Source: Prochilodus magdalenae (lineage: Eukaryota; Chordata; Actinopteri; Characiformes; Prochilodontidae). Taken from it: a DNA stretch of 64,000 nt. Each line of letters opens with the position of its first letter. The first letter of the stretch is position 1. A program made the position numbers and the translations under genes. Of the stretch, positions 11,385 through 23,110 are shown in pieces. The notes under the pieces are model-generated. The model was not told the DNA's origin, ran no database searches, and saw only the letters and a program-made list of their open reading frames with translations. The stretch covers positions 1-64,000 of the forward strand of contig JAMWET010003602.1 of NCBI GenBank assembly GCA_024036415.1. Reading direction: 5' to 3'.

Positions 11385-11700
11385 CAATCGAGTCACATTA
11401 TTATGACCAACGATCGAGGCGGTCCCACAGATGCTCAGTTGGGTCTGGAGAATTAAGGGGCTGGGTCGGACATATTTAGCTGTGTGACATGTTGCATCTT
11501 AGAAGACCCCATCTGCCCCAAGGAAGACAATCAGCATGCATGGGTGTACGTGACCTGCAAGAATGGATTCCTACCCAAATCGGTTGAGCGTGCCCTCCAC
11601 ATAGACAAATAGGCCCAAAGAATGCCACAGAAATGTGACCCCCTTTATGAGCTTGATGCTCTGCATGACCACACCTCCACCTAAAATGAACTGATTATGT
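11385..11700 (-). mobile_element. Tc1-like transposon remnant
   Basis: CACATTATTATGACCA at 11393, then CCCACAGATGCTCAGTTGGG and TCTGGAGAATTAAGGGGCTG, recall the minus-strand reading of a widespread fish Tc1-like element in which this segment encodes the PxxSPDLxPIEHLWD region. Later words (GGGTGTACGTGACCTGCAAG) fit the same family in order. No open frame survives. Family recognition is by recall. Confidence 0.5.
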
Positions 11701-11744
11701 GAACTTCCTTTAAGCCCCAGCTCCCTCTTGTCTCAAGTATATGC

Positions 11745-12010
11745 GTAATATCTACATAAGCTCCCCAGACATAAAAATTGTTACCTGCAGATGGCTCTGC
11801 ACAAGGATGCTGGGGATATAAATACCTGCGGAGTGAGTGATGGGATCCATAGATTGAGAAGAGGTGCTACAGTGCAGTGAATGTCTCATTCCATGTGTGG
11901 AAAATGGCTCCAAAGCAGATGTTAATGATTGGCTAAAAGGAGTGACTGCATTTGGGTGTGCCAAAGACCATGGTGTGGAAGAAGAAGCTCCATGTCAAAT
12001 CCAATCACAG
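11745..12010 (+). repeat. TATA-bearing dispersed repeat, copy 1
   Basis: Shares CTGCAGATGGCTCTGCACAA, GATATAAATACCTGCGG, GATTGAGAAGAGGTG and GTGTGGAAAATGGCTCCAAA with copies at 21555-21790, 40395-40585 and (minus strand) 50140-50275. All four contain a TATAAATACCTG or TATTAATACCTG box. I do not recognise the family. The position of the TATA-like box suggests a transposon promoter or terminal region. Confidence 0.7.
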
Positions 12011-12479
12011 CTGTTGTTCATGCTTGTTGTGGTAGTACACTATTAAATATGTTTCAGGTGACAAATGTTTTGTCCTTTAAACCCTTTTAACCTAACACCA
12101 TAAGTTTTCTGTATGTGGGTCCATAGTCACATCCTTTTCATATATACGTAGCTTATGAATAATTCATATGAAAAGCCTGAATATTGAACAGTAAAGAATA
12201 ATCCAGCAGTTTATGAGGTTTATATAAGCGTATTAGACTGTCCTGATTGTGGCCTTGCGCAAGTCTTCATATCCCTAAAGCTGCTCTCAAAAGTCATTAA
12301 ATATCCAAACAATAGGCACAAAATCTGGCCACAGCAGAATGTAACTCTGTGCATCAGTCTTATGGTCTATATGGTGTTTGCACCTGCACGTTTACACGAA
12401 AACACATAAATCTCCACACGCTGAGGCCCTGACAGAGCAGGAGCCGCTCTCTATAGGAGCTCCAGCAGCAGCTGGATTC
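12011..12479. other. Unique stretch
   Basis: No gene or repeat recognised. Confidence 0.45.
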
Positions 12480-13355
12480 AGTCAACTACAGCGAGAGGGG
12501 TGGGGGGGTAGATGGAGAGTGAGACAGAGGAAATGTGAAAGAGAAAAAGAGACAGAAAAGAAAAACTAAAAGTGGTCAAAGAGAGATGATGAGAGAGGAG
12601 GAGTGAAAAGGATATAGGGGAGATACAGAGAGAATTAAGAGATGTATAAAGTATAAAGAGAATAAAGGTAAATAGAGAAAATTTGAGACATAGAGAGAGA
12701 AAAAAGAGAGAGAAACTCAGGGTAAAGAGATACAGAGACAAAAGAGAGAGAAAGAGAGATGAGAGAGAAACAAAAAAGATGGAAAGAGGGAAAGGAAAAG
12801 TGTGATAGAGAAGGAGAGAATTTTAAAGATATTGAGAGAAAACAGAAAGTAGAGTAAGAGAGATGTAGAGAAAGAATGAGGAAAATGAGACGGAAAGAAT
12901 GGCTCAGGAAAAGAGAATGAAGAGAGATGGTGGAGTAAAAGAAGGGAAAGAGAAAGAGAGTGAGAGAAAAAGAAGTAGAGTAAGAAGAAAGAAGTAAAGA
13001 TCCTGGAGAAAAATGGAGAAAAAAAAACGAGATGAAAAGAGATAGAGAGATTGACTGAAAGAGAGAGAATAAAAAAAGAAGGAAAAAGAGAGGGATAGTG
13101 AGAAAGAGAATGAGAGAAATAGAGAGAGGGATAGTGAGAGAGAGACAGCGATGGGGATAGAGAGAGAGAGACAGAGAGAGAGAGAGAAAGAGAGAGAAAA
13201 AGAGAAAAAGAAGAAAAAAGAGACGGATTTGAAATGAGAGAGAGAGAGAGGGATGAGAGAGGGGGATAGAGAGAGTGTGTGAAAGTGCGAGAAAAAGAGA
13301 AATAAAGAAAAAAAGAGAGAGAGAGGGATAGTGAGAGAGACAGAGAGAGTGTGAG

Positions 13356-13414
<59 letters not shown>

Positions 13415-13452
13415 CAGAGAAAAGGGGAGAGAGAGAGAGAGAGAGAGAGTCT
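12480..13452. repeat. Long GA-rich purine tract
   Basis: Nearly 1 kb in which the plus strand is almost all purine, mostly GAGA/GAAA words, with a pure (GA)n run of about 55 bp at 13351-13406 and another near 13425-13448. The 209-codon minus-strand frame (12904-13533), with endless Leu-Ser, is a by-product of (TC)n. Confidence 0.95.
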
Positions 13453-14190
13453 CTCTAGACGCATGTGCTGATCCCAGGCCGCTCCTAAACCCACTCTGTG
13501 GTTTGTAAGTCTTGTTGTGGATGAATTAAACATGCCTTAAATAATGTAAATGTCAGTGGACAGACAATACTCCCCAACACCTGAACTCCAGAGAAACTTC
13601 GGCCCAAGCAGCAGCATATCGTATTCCGACCTGATCACAAGAGCCTGTACACAACAAGCAGCCTGGCTCTGATCCATATTTCATTGGGCGGGCAGCCCAG
13701 TGCTGACCTGATGGTGAGTTTTCAGCATGCTTGGTGAAATATTTAGTACTGAATTAAAGGAAGTGATCGGAACGAGCACGTCCTAATCCTGCAGGAAAAC
13801 AGCATGCAAACCGATGCACCAGGCATTACAGTCTTATCCTTGTCCTGCGGCTGTAGGCGGCGCGTTTCAGTCATCATGGCCATGCGGATGGTCATAGAGG
13901 ATGTGTGTAGACTCAAGTGGGAGGGACTGGTACAACCTTCATTATAGAAGAGGCCTCAGCAGGTCAGTCTTTACCAGCTCAGGGTTCAAACAGAAAAGGC
14001 TGCCATATGACTCGTCTCAGGGTTTATTCTTTAATATTTGAATGATTGTGATCCATGATTGCTTTTTGATTAGTGCACTGTGTGTGAACTACGTAGTTCA
14101 CTCCTATATTGTTTTAACCTCCTTCCTAATAGGAGTAAAATAGTAATACTACAAATACAGAGCTATTTCTGAACCCTTAGGGGCCCAAAG
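13453..14190. promoter_or_regulatory. Unique region with CNE-like part
   Basis: About 13560-13960 is moderate-GC, CpG-retaining single-copy sequence (GGCGGCGCGTTTCAGTCATC near 13857). It may be a conserved regulatory element. The rest to 14190 is AT-rich and featureless. Texture only. Confidence 0.22.
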
Positions 14191-14192
14191 CC

Positions 14193-14400
14193 AGGGGTTC
14201 TCAAGCTTTTCCGGCCCAGGGCCCACCTGATAATAATTACAAATCATAATGGCCCACCAGAAAACCAAAATCATCTTTTATGAATACAATTTCTCTAAGA
14301 AATGGTCCAAATTCAAACAAGGGAGCCTCCTAAAGAACCTCTCCATCAGTGGCTACCCAGCAGCTATGTTGTCTTTAATTAGCCTGATACTTTAAGCATG
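14193..14400 (+). mobile_element. Possible hAT-type terminus
   Basis: CAGGGGTTCTCAAGCTTTTC at 14194 matches the CAGGGGTTCTCAAAC type of hAT terminal inverted repeat, followed by the usual 'GGCCCACCTGATAATAATT' texture. I could not find the matching right end. It is probably a truncated non-autonomous copy. Confidence 0.45.
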
Positions 14401-14514
14401 TGTGCATTAATATACAGAATATTTATATGAATATAGAATACATATGAATATAATCTAATATAGCACTAATATGGTTATATATGATGTTTCCATGGAATAA
14501 AATGATCATATATG

Positions 14515-14745
14515 ATTTCTGTGTTTGATTCCCTTAACTGACAGCAACATCTAAAGTGCCCATGAGCAAGGCACCTAACTCCCAACTGCTCCCTGGGCAC
14601 TGTGGATAGGGCTACCCACCAGTCTGGTCAAGTGTGCTTACTGCCCCCTAGTGTGTGTGTTCACTAGAGTGTGTATATGTGTATCCCTTTACGGATGGGT
14701 TCAATGCGGAAGACAAATTCCTCTGTTGGTAAGCACAAATGCAGC
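14515..14745 (+). mobile_element. tRNA-derived SINE, truncated head
   Basis: GTGTTTGATTCCC at 14521-14533 fits a pol III B box (GGTTCGANTCC). It is followed by the body GTGCCCATGAGCAAGGCACC, CCCCTAGTGTGTGTG and GGATGGGTTCAATGCGGAAG, which I recall as a common otophysan SINE. The A-box half of the head is absent. Confidence 0.6.
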
Positions 14746-15350
14746 ACAAAAAGGCTCAAGAACTCACTGCTCAGAGAATGATTGGCCTCACCTCAGCTCA
14801 CCTGCTCACTAACCTTAGAAATGGCAAAAAAAAAAAAACTGGGTTCTTTAAAAGTAACTGTACCTCAATCCTTTTCACTTGATTCCCCAGAATGTTTCTT
14901 ATAGCAACTGAAAGCTAACCTAAACGGAGCAGTCATTCAGAAGATCAGAAATGGTCCTCTTGTGGTCATTCTTACAGACCACCTTTTGACAAAGGGTCCC
15001 TAAGCATTATACAATGTATAGCTAGAAATGCCCCTGTATAATCAGCTCATAGAAAGAGATAGCAGACTAATGCTCAGTACAGTAGCTTTATTCTCATTAT
15101 CATTACCCAGTACAACAAAATCTGGGGTACAAGCATACCTCAGTTTAGAAATCTGAACAACACCAGATGGGTTAACTTTGCTTAATGACCCAACAGTGGC
15201 AAACCCCCCTGTATAATTTTCCAAATGTGTTAATCATGAATGTTTCATCATTGTCATACATATAAAACTTATTTCATTTTTATTAAAACAGAGTTAATTT
15301 TCAGGTAATGTTCCCATTAACCATCTTTCTTTGTATGTCTAAAGCCAAGC
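14746..15350. other. Unique stretch
   Basis: No gene seen. GGTTAACTTTGCTTAATGAC near 15172 resembles a short piece of the neighbouring SINE body (compare 15376-15400), so a small SINE fragment may be present. Confidence 0.4.
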
Positions 15351-15354
15351 TAAG

Positions 15355-15490
15355 GCAACAGCGATTCCAGAGGGGTTAAATGCCTTGCTTAAGTGCCCAA
15401 CAATGGCAGCTTAGTAGATCTGAAGGACTGAAACCACAACCCTAGGGCAACTGCCCAAAGCTCTAACTGCTAAACCACCCCTGCTACCTA
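15355..15490 (-). mobile_element. tRNA-derived SINE remnant, minus strand
   Basis: Read on the minus strand, GGTGGTTTAGCAGTTAGAGC is an A-box-like tRNA head and GTGGTTTCAGTCC a degenerate B box, followed by GTTGGGCACTTAAGCAAGGC, the typical body of a fish SINE, ending in ACCCCTCTGGAATCGC. It is not a functional tRNA: the cloverleaf does not close. Confidence 0.6.
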
Positions 15491-15759
15491 AAGTACAGCT
15501 TCACACAGCAGGGACTGATTTGAGTAAACCATCAGAGTAACCACCTGTATACACCCTGGGTGTTCTGCAGATGGTGCTCGCCTTGTGGATGAAAGAGATT
15601 AACAGAGGATGGTAAAAGCTGGTAACTCAGGTAACCTCTCTGTACAGCTGTGTTGAGCTGAAAATGATCTCAGAATGCCCAACACGTTAAACCTTGAGAA
15701 GGATAGGGTACAACAGCAGATGAGCAGGAAGCAAGCAGAAGAAACGATAAACGACTGGA

Positions 15760-15940
15760 TTTAGCTGACTCTCTTATCCAGAGCGACTTACATGGTTAAT
15801 CATACTACAAGTAGGCCAATGTAGAGGAGTGTTCTTATTGGTGTAGCACAGCATCGTCACCCATACCAGTATTTGAACCCCAGTCTCCCACATTTGGTGG
15901 TTGCACCCTGGCAGGTAGTGGTGTTATCTGCCTCACCACA
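15760..15940 (-). mobile_element. tRNA-derived SINE (V-SINE-like), minus strand
   Basis: The plus strand shows TTAGCTGACTCTCTTATCCA and GAGCGACTTACATGG, the shared 3' tail of many fish SINEs and LINEs. These are followed by ATTGGTGTAGCACAGCATCG and TTTGAACCCCAGTCTCCCAC, the complement of a B box. Full relatives occur at 62205-62430 and 27402-27600. It abuts a Tc1-like remnant on its right. Confidence 0.75.
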
Positions 15941-15949
15941 GACAAAGTG

Positions 15950-16545
15950 TGAGGCACACACAACGTGGATCAGGTTTTGGCATCAACAGCATGAATCCAT
16001 AGACCCAACCTGCCTTGTATGAACAGTCCAGGCTGGTGGAGGTGGTGTAATGGCATAGGAAACTTTTTCTTGGTTCACTTTGGGACGTTAAAGTCGATCA
16101 GTCATTTCTTGAATGCCACAGTCTGTTCAGGCATTATTGCTGACCATGTGCATCTCTTAATGGCCAAGATACACCATCTTCTAATGGCTACTTCCAGCAT
16201 GATAAGTCATCTCAAACAGGTTTTGTGAACATGATAATGAGTTCAGTGTTCTTCGCTGTTCAGTGGTCTTCCCAGTCACGAGATCTGAATCCAATAGAAG
16301 ACCTTGGGAATGTGGTAGAATAGGAGATTTCATGGAATGAAAGTACACCTGAACAATCTGCAGGTATTGCATGATGCAATCACGTCAGCATGGACCGGAA
16401 TATCAAAGGAATGTTTCCAACATCTTGTGGAATCCATGCCACAAAGAACTGAGGCTATTTTCAGACCACTGAGGCGTATTTTGAGACGTATCCTATAAAA
16501 AGATCACATTGAAAGTGGCCACACTCTGGTTTAGATCATTCCACA
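15950..16545 (+). mobile_element. Tc1-like transposase pseudogene
   Basis: Frame-shifted pieces of a Tc1-family DDE transposase can be read in order: GSGFGINS..., then SRLVEVV, ISHFLNATVCSG, HDNEFSV, WSSQSRDLNPIEDLGNVVE (about 16262-16320, corresponding to the usual SPDLNPIE.LWD box), then a C-terminal ESMPQRTEA segment (about 16432-16460). Stops and frame changes occur throughout. The copy is decayed and I found no terminal repeats. Confidence 0.75.
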
Positions 16546-17440
16546 TGGCAAGATTTGATTCTGTATTTGTACAGTCATGAAGATTCCAGCTTAATTTATG
16601 TTTCGGAATAGAAACGTGTTGAATGAGATGTGTCATCTGACAGCTGACTCGTCACAGTCCCTTTAAACATTTACACTGACAGTTTGTCTTATCCATGCCA
16701 AGCTGTCCTATTAGGAAGGCGGATGAGAACGCTGTAAATCTATTGGACGAACAGAAGATTTCATCTTTATGAAACGCAGCTGGTATGTGCATTAGCGCCG
16801 TCATACTGTTTAACTTTTCTCATATAACACTATAAGCACATCAGGACGTATCATAAGATGCATATAAGCTATCTTCTATAATAAGCACCTTGGAGTTAAA
16901 CAGCACGGCTTGTTTAAGAGGTGATTCAGTGACAGACTGGCTCACTTGGCTTGCTGCACTACTGGAAAGGTAAACAGAAGTAAAACAGATCTGTTAAAGG
17001 CTAAAGCAGTCACTCGCAACTAGTATTATGAGGTATTGCCACTTTACCATGCCTTAATAAGACCCAGAGATGCAAAACATGTCAAAATAGCAACAGTACG
17101 TTGAGTGTTGCCTGAAATTGTTATGCAATAAAACTGCAAAGATAACACAAATAATATGAAACCTGGATATCTAGATACAGACCGTCTGGACTGTCCATGT
17201 CTGGTAGTGTCTTGAGACTAAGCTTGAGGATATTAGGATATTAAGTATGCCTTAAACATTTCCACTGAGAATGTGGGTGCACCGTTGTGTGTGTGCTTCC
17301 GAGGAATTCAGAGGCGCTGAGAAAAGGCATCTGTCCTCAAAATTCCTTTTATAATTCAATACAGTTTCAGTGAAACTTTCAATTCAATTAGAGGCTGTGT
17401 TAAGAGACATAGTGTAGGGTCCAGCTCAATGAAAAGCATC
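16546..17440. other. Unique AT-rich stretch
   Basis: No gene or repeat recognised in about 900 bp. Confidence 0.45.
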
Positions 17441-17589
17441 TCTTATTGCTCTTTTCCACCGACGTTGTGCCGGTGCTGGTGCCAGAATCTCAAACTGTTC
17501 TGGGCTTTTCCACTAAAAAAAACAAAAAACATAGTTGAGTGGTCCCCAAAATCTGTGCTGTTCCAGCCTCCATGAACTTGCCAGTGTGG

Positions 17590-18085
17590 AACCGTCTGTG
17601 ACATAAGCACAAACAGGCCTTATGGCTGTACCTGGCAGACCCAACAGGTACCATTACAACATTCAGCGAGCAGTGATGCCCTCCATGAGTCATCCTATTA
17701 GTGCCAGCATCATTGGCAGATTGCTGCACAATGCAGGACTACATGCACACAGACCATTACAACGACTGCCCTTAACACCATGTCAGCATCACCAAAGTCT
17801 GCAATGGTGTCATGCCAGACTGTCATGGAGTGACTCAGAACGGCAGCGGGTCATCTTTAATGATAAATCCCACGTGGTCATGCTGGAGATGACCATAGAA
17901 TCTGTACGTGGGGCCATCGTGGTCAGTGCCAAGATTAATGTTTTTTTTTGGTTACGCGTCACACGTCCAGAAGGCCTGATGTCACTCCACCTCCACCACT
18001 AACGCAACATCTGCAGGAACTGTGTGAGAATATCCAAGCTGCATGCTTTAAACAGTAGTTCCACTATACCAAGGTGAATTTGAAT
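17590..18085 (+). mobile_element. Tc1-like family A, copy 1
   Basis: A 126-codon open frame (17622-18002) preserves Tc1 transposase middle segments: ISASIIGRLLHNAGLHAHRP (helix-turn-helix linker region), LQWCHARLSW and RVIFNDKSHV, which corresponds to the usual VIFSDESRF catalytic-Asp block with D kept. The rest of the DDE domain is missing or replaced. The 3' part (CTGCAGGAACTGTGTGAGAA, CTATACCAAGG) matches the copy at 41494-42416. The landmark CAGTGATGCCCTCCATGAGT (17671) marks this family throughout the window. Confidence 0.8.
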
Positions 18086-18289
18086 GGGACATACTGTGGA
18101 CAATGCTATTCTTATTTCTGATTCTATAAGTTTGTCTCTCTGTAAGGTTGTCTCTTACCACTTGGGTGACAGCATTGCCATTTTTCCAGGTTAGAGTAAC
18201 AGCCTCTCAAAATCTCTGTGCATGTTTCTGTGCAAGAGTTAATCCATTTGATGTTGTAGTAAGTTTTAATTCTATGCAAAAGGGCACTT

Positions 18290-18505
18290 ACTTACATTTT
18301 AGATAAGTTCAGCTAAATTAGCTACAGTGCTACCCACTGGCTGGACAAAATGATTCATGATGGCCTAATAGTAGTTTAGCTGGTCACCCAGCATGGTCAT
18401 TCTGGTTCACCAGCACAGCAGGATCCAAACCATATTATTTGCTGGTTTTGCTGCTGACCAGCTATCCTGATCAGTGCTGTTTTTTTTTCTAGCATTATTA
18501 CCATC
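18290..18505. repeat. GCTGGT-rich MITE-like repeat
   Basis: Short words such as TTTAGCTGGTCACCCAGCAT, TGCTGGTTTTGCTGCTGACC and ACCAGCACAGCAGG recur in direct and inverted form. This is the style of a widespread fish MITE-like repeat. A second fragment lies at 33440-33510. Confidence 0.5.
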
Positions 18506-19069
18506 CAAACTACATGCTATAACTGTTTCAATTAGTTTTGCCTCTTTTTAAAAATTGCATTTCATTGCTGTTGATTTTTACTTTTGAGCATCATTTGATC
18601 ACAGCAGCTGCTGTTTACACTGTGTGCAAATATCATAATAAATGGATCAACAGAAATGGGCCAAAACTGCTTGGAAAAATCTGGTTCCATTGACTTATAT
18701 TATTATTAATTAGGTTAAATTAGGTTTTGGAGCTCTCCTGTAACGTAATAATTTTGGAGATACTTTACTTTTTTTAAGACAGCAACAATAGACTGCATGT
18801 GGCGCACAAGTACCTGTTCCTAATTTCTTGCAGGAGTCTTAGGTGACGAGTCCATGTCGCATGAGACTCAACACGCGAGATACTGAGCCGAGTGTTTTCT
18901 ATAGGTTTGCAGTTAGGTCACATTGTCAAGCTAAAAGGCCTGCAAAGGTCCAGGAACCAGTGAAATGCAGTGTAGGTACATCGTGCACAGCAAAATGGGG
19001 CTCTCTCTCTTTGGCTCTCTCAGTGGTTTGGGCACCGGGCCACTAAAGAAGGTGAGACCACTCCTATAA
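18506..19069. other. Unique stretch
   Basis: No gene or repeat recognised. The 67-codon frame at 18843-19046 has no domain. Confidence 0.45.
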
Positions 19070-19390
19070 ATCCCCAGTCACCTGATAAATTCCTGTTTTT
19101 ATTAACAGCACTGAGGCAAACACATACTGATGTATATTTATCTCTGGCTACAGCGCTTCCTGAAGGCTCTGGGAAAAAAAGAGGCTGCCACTCATGTAAT
19201 TAATGAGCGGACTGTGGATGTGAAATGAGGACAAATTGGGAGAGGCCAGGTTTGCTCTACACAAGACGACTCATTTTGAGCCCCTCCGTCTCCAAGATCC
19301 GTCCAATAGCACTGCTGTGTATTAGCTTAATAAGAACATTCCAGGCTCACTCCAAGGAGCACACTTCATTACCGTGAACAGCCAACTAGG
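19070..19390. promoter_or_regulatory. Candidate conserved non-coding element
   Basis: A unique block containing CTCATGTAATTAATGAGCGG (about 19191-19210, a palindromic ATTAAT core), TATTAGCTTAATAAG and CCGTCCAATAGC. It resembles developmental enhancers in texture. No coding signature. Confidence 0.3.
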
Positions 19391-20540
19391 CATTTGAACA
19401 GATTGTAGGTTTTATGTTGTTATTGAAATATACCGCTTTAGATAAAGCCATGTTTGGATACGTTGATGACACCTTTGGGCTGGGTGCCATGCTCTTCGCA
19501 TTATTCATATCCAAAAGAAATATGTAGCTCCGTAATCCAACAAGTCAAAAGATCAATGCATTTAAATCTTGTTTTCATTAAGCAATGCTTTCAGAAAGGT
19601 AAAAAAGGCTTGGACTTGGTTTCTCTGGACTGAGGCCAGCTCTAAATTGTCAGGATTCATTCCTTCCAGAGACAGGAACTTCCAGAGACACAGCTCTGTT
19701 GGTGATCCTCAAGGGCTCTCCGCATCCTCTAAGGGATTCCTCTCTGAGAGTATTTCACAGTCTGGCCCAGAGATGTGCCGTAGTGCCTTTCTTGTTTCAA
19801 GCCTCCGCTTCTACCCTCCAGGCACAATCTGGGCAGACGCTACATTGTTGTAAATGTTTGTAATCTGAATTATTGCTATGTGGACTTAATACTGAAGAAA
19901 AAAACATAAAAAAAAACGTAATTCCAACAAAACGTGCATAATGTCCAAGGTTATTTCCATTTGAAATGTAATTATTTTCAATTATGAAAATTAAAACACT
20001 ACTGTCTTCCACAGTAGGTAACTACGCCCCGAGCAGGCCTTGGGTAAGAGAGCGAGCAATGAATATTACCACACTAATCCATTAATATGATAAAACTTAT
20101 TCACAGTTCCAATTGTGTTAAGAGCAGAGAGCGTGACAGCAGCCTTTCTGGTGGCTATTATTGAAGTGAAGAGAGCAGCAGTGTTTGGAAACATCTGCAG
20201 AGTGTCCAGAAATAAGGAACAACAAACTACTGTAGTCTATCAAGCAAAACAAAATTCCAGACAAATCCCTCATGCCAGCCCATGGTGTCATGTGACTATC
20301 AGTTATTATTAGAAAGATTAGGGCCATTGTTTATGAGTTCTTAGATATATGTTAATATGTACATATACATATGTAATATGTAAATCCTAAATGTATTATA
20401 CGTATGTGAGTAAGATGTAATAACAGAAGAAGTTCTGAAACTCTAAAGGGTTAGGACTAACAGCATTGTTACCCTGCCCTGGAGGGGTCATTCAACAAAA
20501 TCTGCTAATCAAAAATTAAACTATACTGTATTAAACAAAG
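19391..20540. other. Unique region, no supported gene
   Basis: About 1.1 kb without recognisable repeats. The frames at 19569-19853 (94 codons) and 20115-20327 (both strands) carry no domain and overlap antisense frames. Confidence 0.45.
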
Positions 20541-20544
20541 ATGC

Positions 20545-21365
20545 CATGTTGGCAAAATGCAAGCACAGCTATCCAAGATGAGAACCCCCTCCTGAGAAAC
20601 ATGTAAAACATGGTGGTGGCAGTATTGGTCCATGGGCAGCTTGGTCCAAGTGCTGCACTCACTCTACACTCTAACTGTAAAACATGGTGGTGGTAGTATC
20701 ACGGTTTGGGGCTGTTTTGCTGCTTCTAGAAAAGAGCAGTTTGCCATTATTTCATGGAACTGTGCACGTGTGGAACTGGAGATTCCACTGGGGAATGTTA
20801 GAGCATCCACCAACTAACTGACCCTTAACAGAAGGTCGGTCCTGCAGAAAGACAACAATCTTAAAATCACCAGATAAGTCCTATTTATATGAAACCAAAA
20901 CTGACGGTCTGTGGCACTGTGCCATTTTTTAAATCAGGCCTTCTACATTTTCTGTATGGATAGATTAAAACCATATTGTTTTTTTGTTTTGCTTTTCATT
21001 TTGTTTTTTTCATCAGTGAATGTGCTTATATACTCAATGTGAATGTGCCTTTAGTCTACAGAGAATGTTTAAAGCAGAAAAACTGTTACATTTCAGGAGG
21101 TCAAAGTCCAGACCTTAATCCAATAGACATGTTGAGGTCTCTGCCTCTAAAGTGTGTTGTTACTGCAAGAAAGGCCACCAACATATCAGATTTGAAGCAG
21201 TTCTAAATGAAGGAATCAACCAAGATCCCTCCAAGTCAAATTGCAGGGCTGATCAACAGTTACAGAAACCATTTGAAGTCATTTTGAAGGGATCCAGTGA
21301 GGTTCACATACTTTTGCCAACGATTAAATTAAATGTTGGATCGCTTACTTCAATAAACAAATAAA
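20545..21365 (+). mobile_element. Tc1/mariner-like transposon remnant
   Basis: The segment KHGGGSITVWGCFAASRKEQ (20680-20740) is a hallmark of Tc1-like transposases, before the second catalytic Asp block. Downstream GQSPDLNPIDMLRSL (21103-21150) and ARKATNISDLKQF match the SPDLNPIE box and the following helix. An unusual feature is a second, poorer copy of the GTAAAACATGGTGGTGG word 74 bp upstream (20603 and 20677). Between about 20820 and 21090 the transposase is unreadable. The end ACTTTTGCCAACGATTAAAT near 21310 resembles a Tc1 terminal region. Confidence 0.75.
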
Positions 21366-21554
21366 ATGAATGTTATATGAAGTTTTATTTAGTGTTCATT
21401 AGGGACACATTTTATTGTCTATTTTATGTAGAAGTGTACATAAATGTTCAAGCACTACTGTATGCAATCTGTATGCAACACATATGCCACACTTATTATA
21501 ATGGAATAATAATAAATGTGTTATATGTAAATACAAATATCTATACATTACAAT

Positions 21555-21800
21555 GAGCTGCCTGGACATAAAATTAGTCACCTTGCGTGTTTTGGGTGGT
21601 AGTAACTGCAAGCTCCTCCAGATGGCGCTATCAGAGAATAATCAGGCTATTAATACCTGCGGGATGTGAGTGATGGGATTCATAGGTTGAGAGGAGGTGA
21701 TACAGTGCAATGAATGTCTCGTCCCTAGTGTGGAAAATGGCTCCAAAGCAGATTTGAGTGTGACAATACCATAGTGTGAAGGAAGTAGCTGAATCTGTAG
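21555..21800 (+). repeat. TATA-bearing dispersed repeat, copy 2
   Basis: Shares TCACCTTGCGTGTTTTGGGT, CTCCAGATGGCGCTATCAGA, TATTAATACCTGCGGGATGT and GTGTGGAAAATGGCTCCAAA with copies 1, 3 and 4. In this copy TATAAATACC has become TATTAATACC. Confidence 0.7.
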
Positions 21801-22299
21801 GTGTATGGAAGCGTATGGTCATACGGGTCTACCAGCAGTAGCTAAAATCCCAGTCTACAGGAAACTCTCCTCAGAATTGTGCCAGGGAAGGCATCCACCA
21901 AATCTTCTGCAACTGCAGAATTCTTTGATGCCAGAGTGTCTAAACATTGATGTGGCCTACATCCAGAACCTTGTACAGTCAATATCAAATTTAATCCAAT
22001 ATGTTCATCAGACCATAGATAATACAAGTCCATAAAATCAAATCTACATTGTGTCCCCCGGCAGTATATATTTATTCTATTCTATACTATTAACGCCCTT
22101 ACAATGTACAAAAACAAACACACACACATACACACACCCACAAACACTCCCACAGAAATATATAGACATTGCATGCAGTCATCTCACGATTTGAACAATA
22201 GTGTTGGCATTGATATCCAATCCATAAATCTCTCTCAGTATCCCACAGCGCAAGTGTGGGTCTATCATTTGAGCCGACCTTAAGAAAAAGAAAAATGAT
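21801..22299. other. Unique stretch
   Basis: Probably partly downstream sequence of the preceding repeat. Contains a short CA-rich run at 22115-22145. No gene recognised. Confidence 0.4.
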
Positions 22300-23110
22300 G
22301 GCGTGAGCTCCCATTGATTAGGACTTCCATTACTGAATATCCATAGCGTGTCTCTATGATGAACTGCTGTTCATTGTTAATCCTAGCAGGTAGTCCCTGC
22401 CACATGACGTTACCCCCTGTCCTTCTGCACCAGCCGCTCTAGCTGTCCCTCCTTAATCACTTCAGCTGCTCTCAGAGTCAGAGACGCTAAAATGAAAGGA
22501 ATACTCCTGCGTTTCCTACATAATCTATCGCTGTAATCAACATCCCTGGCCTACAGTCAATTACAATGGAATAAGTAATGTGCTCAGTTAAAGAACAGAC
22601 AACCCATTGTCTTGCTGAAGCACCTGCCCATTGGCTTATATGATAAGGATGCTCGTTCCTAACTACAGGGAAATTATTGTCAGTGCTTATCGACCAAACG
22701 CTACAGATACAGCAGGTAGAGATTAGGCTGAAAAGCAGAGTAGCTCTTTAATTCATTGACCTGCTTGTTTATAGTCGCAGACCAAAACCCACAATGCCGA
22801 CCTGACACTTCCACTTTTTATTTTTCCGCTGTATTGATTTTCCTCTTCTGCTGTTTTGACGACCACGCCGCCATCCATCATATCAAAGGCCGGGTTCCAT
22901 AGAGACACTAGACCCCAGGATGTGACAGCCTAAGTGGGGGAAGCACGGGCCAGGCCTTCGACCCATTTGGGTGCTTGATTCATGGATGCAGGAGGACGCC
23001 ATGGACGGATAAGCCATCAGAGGTAATTCAGTTAGCCTCTGCGGCCCTCTAAGAGAGTGCTGGAGAGTGGGCCATGTGTCAGGGTGGGGCGACGCGTCCA
23101 TTTCTGTCAG
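22300..23110. promoter_or_regulatory. Candidate conserved non-coding block
   Basis: About 800 bp of moderate-GC single-copy sequence with no repeat. It includes CAGTCAATTACAATGG (22555), CTCCTTAATCACTTCAGC and a CpG-retaining CGACCACGCCGCCATCC (22860). Opposing frames of about 90 codons (22883-23182 and 23057-23320) show no domain. Confidence 0.28.

Noticed and set aside
12904..13533. 209-codon Leu-Ser-rich frame on the minus strand
   Set aside because: It is the translation of a GA/TC purine tract.
17622..18002. 126-codon plus frame as a host gene
   Set aside because: The sequence is a Tc1 transposase middle segment that lacks the rest of the catalytic domain.
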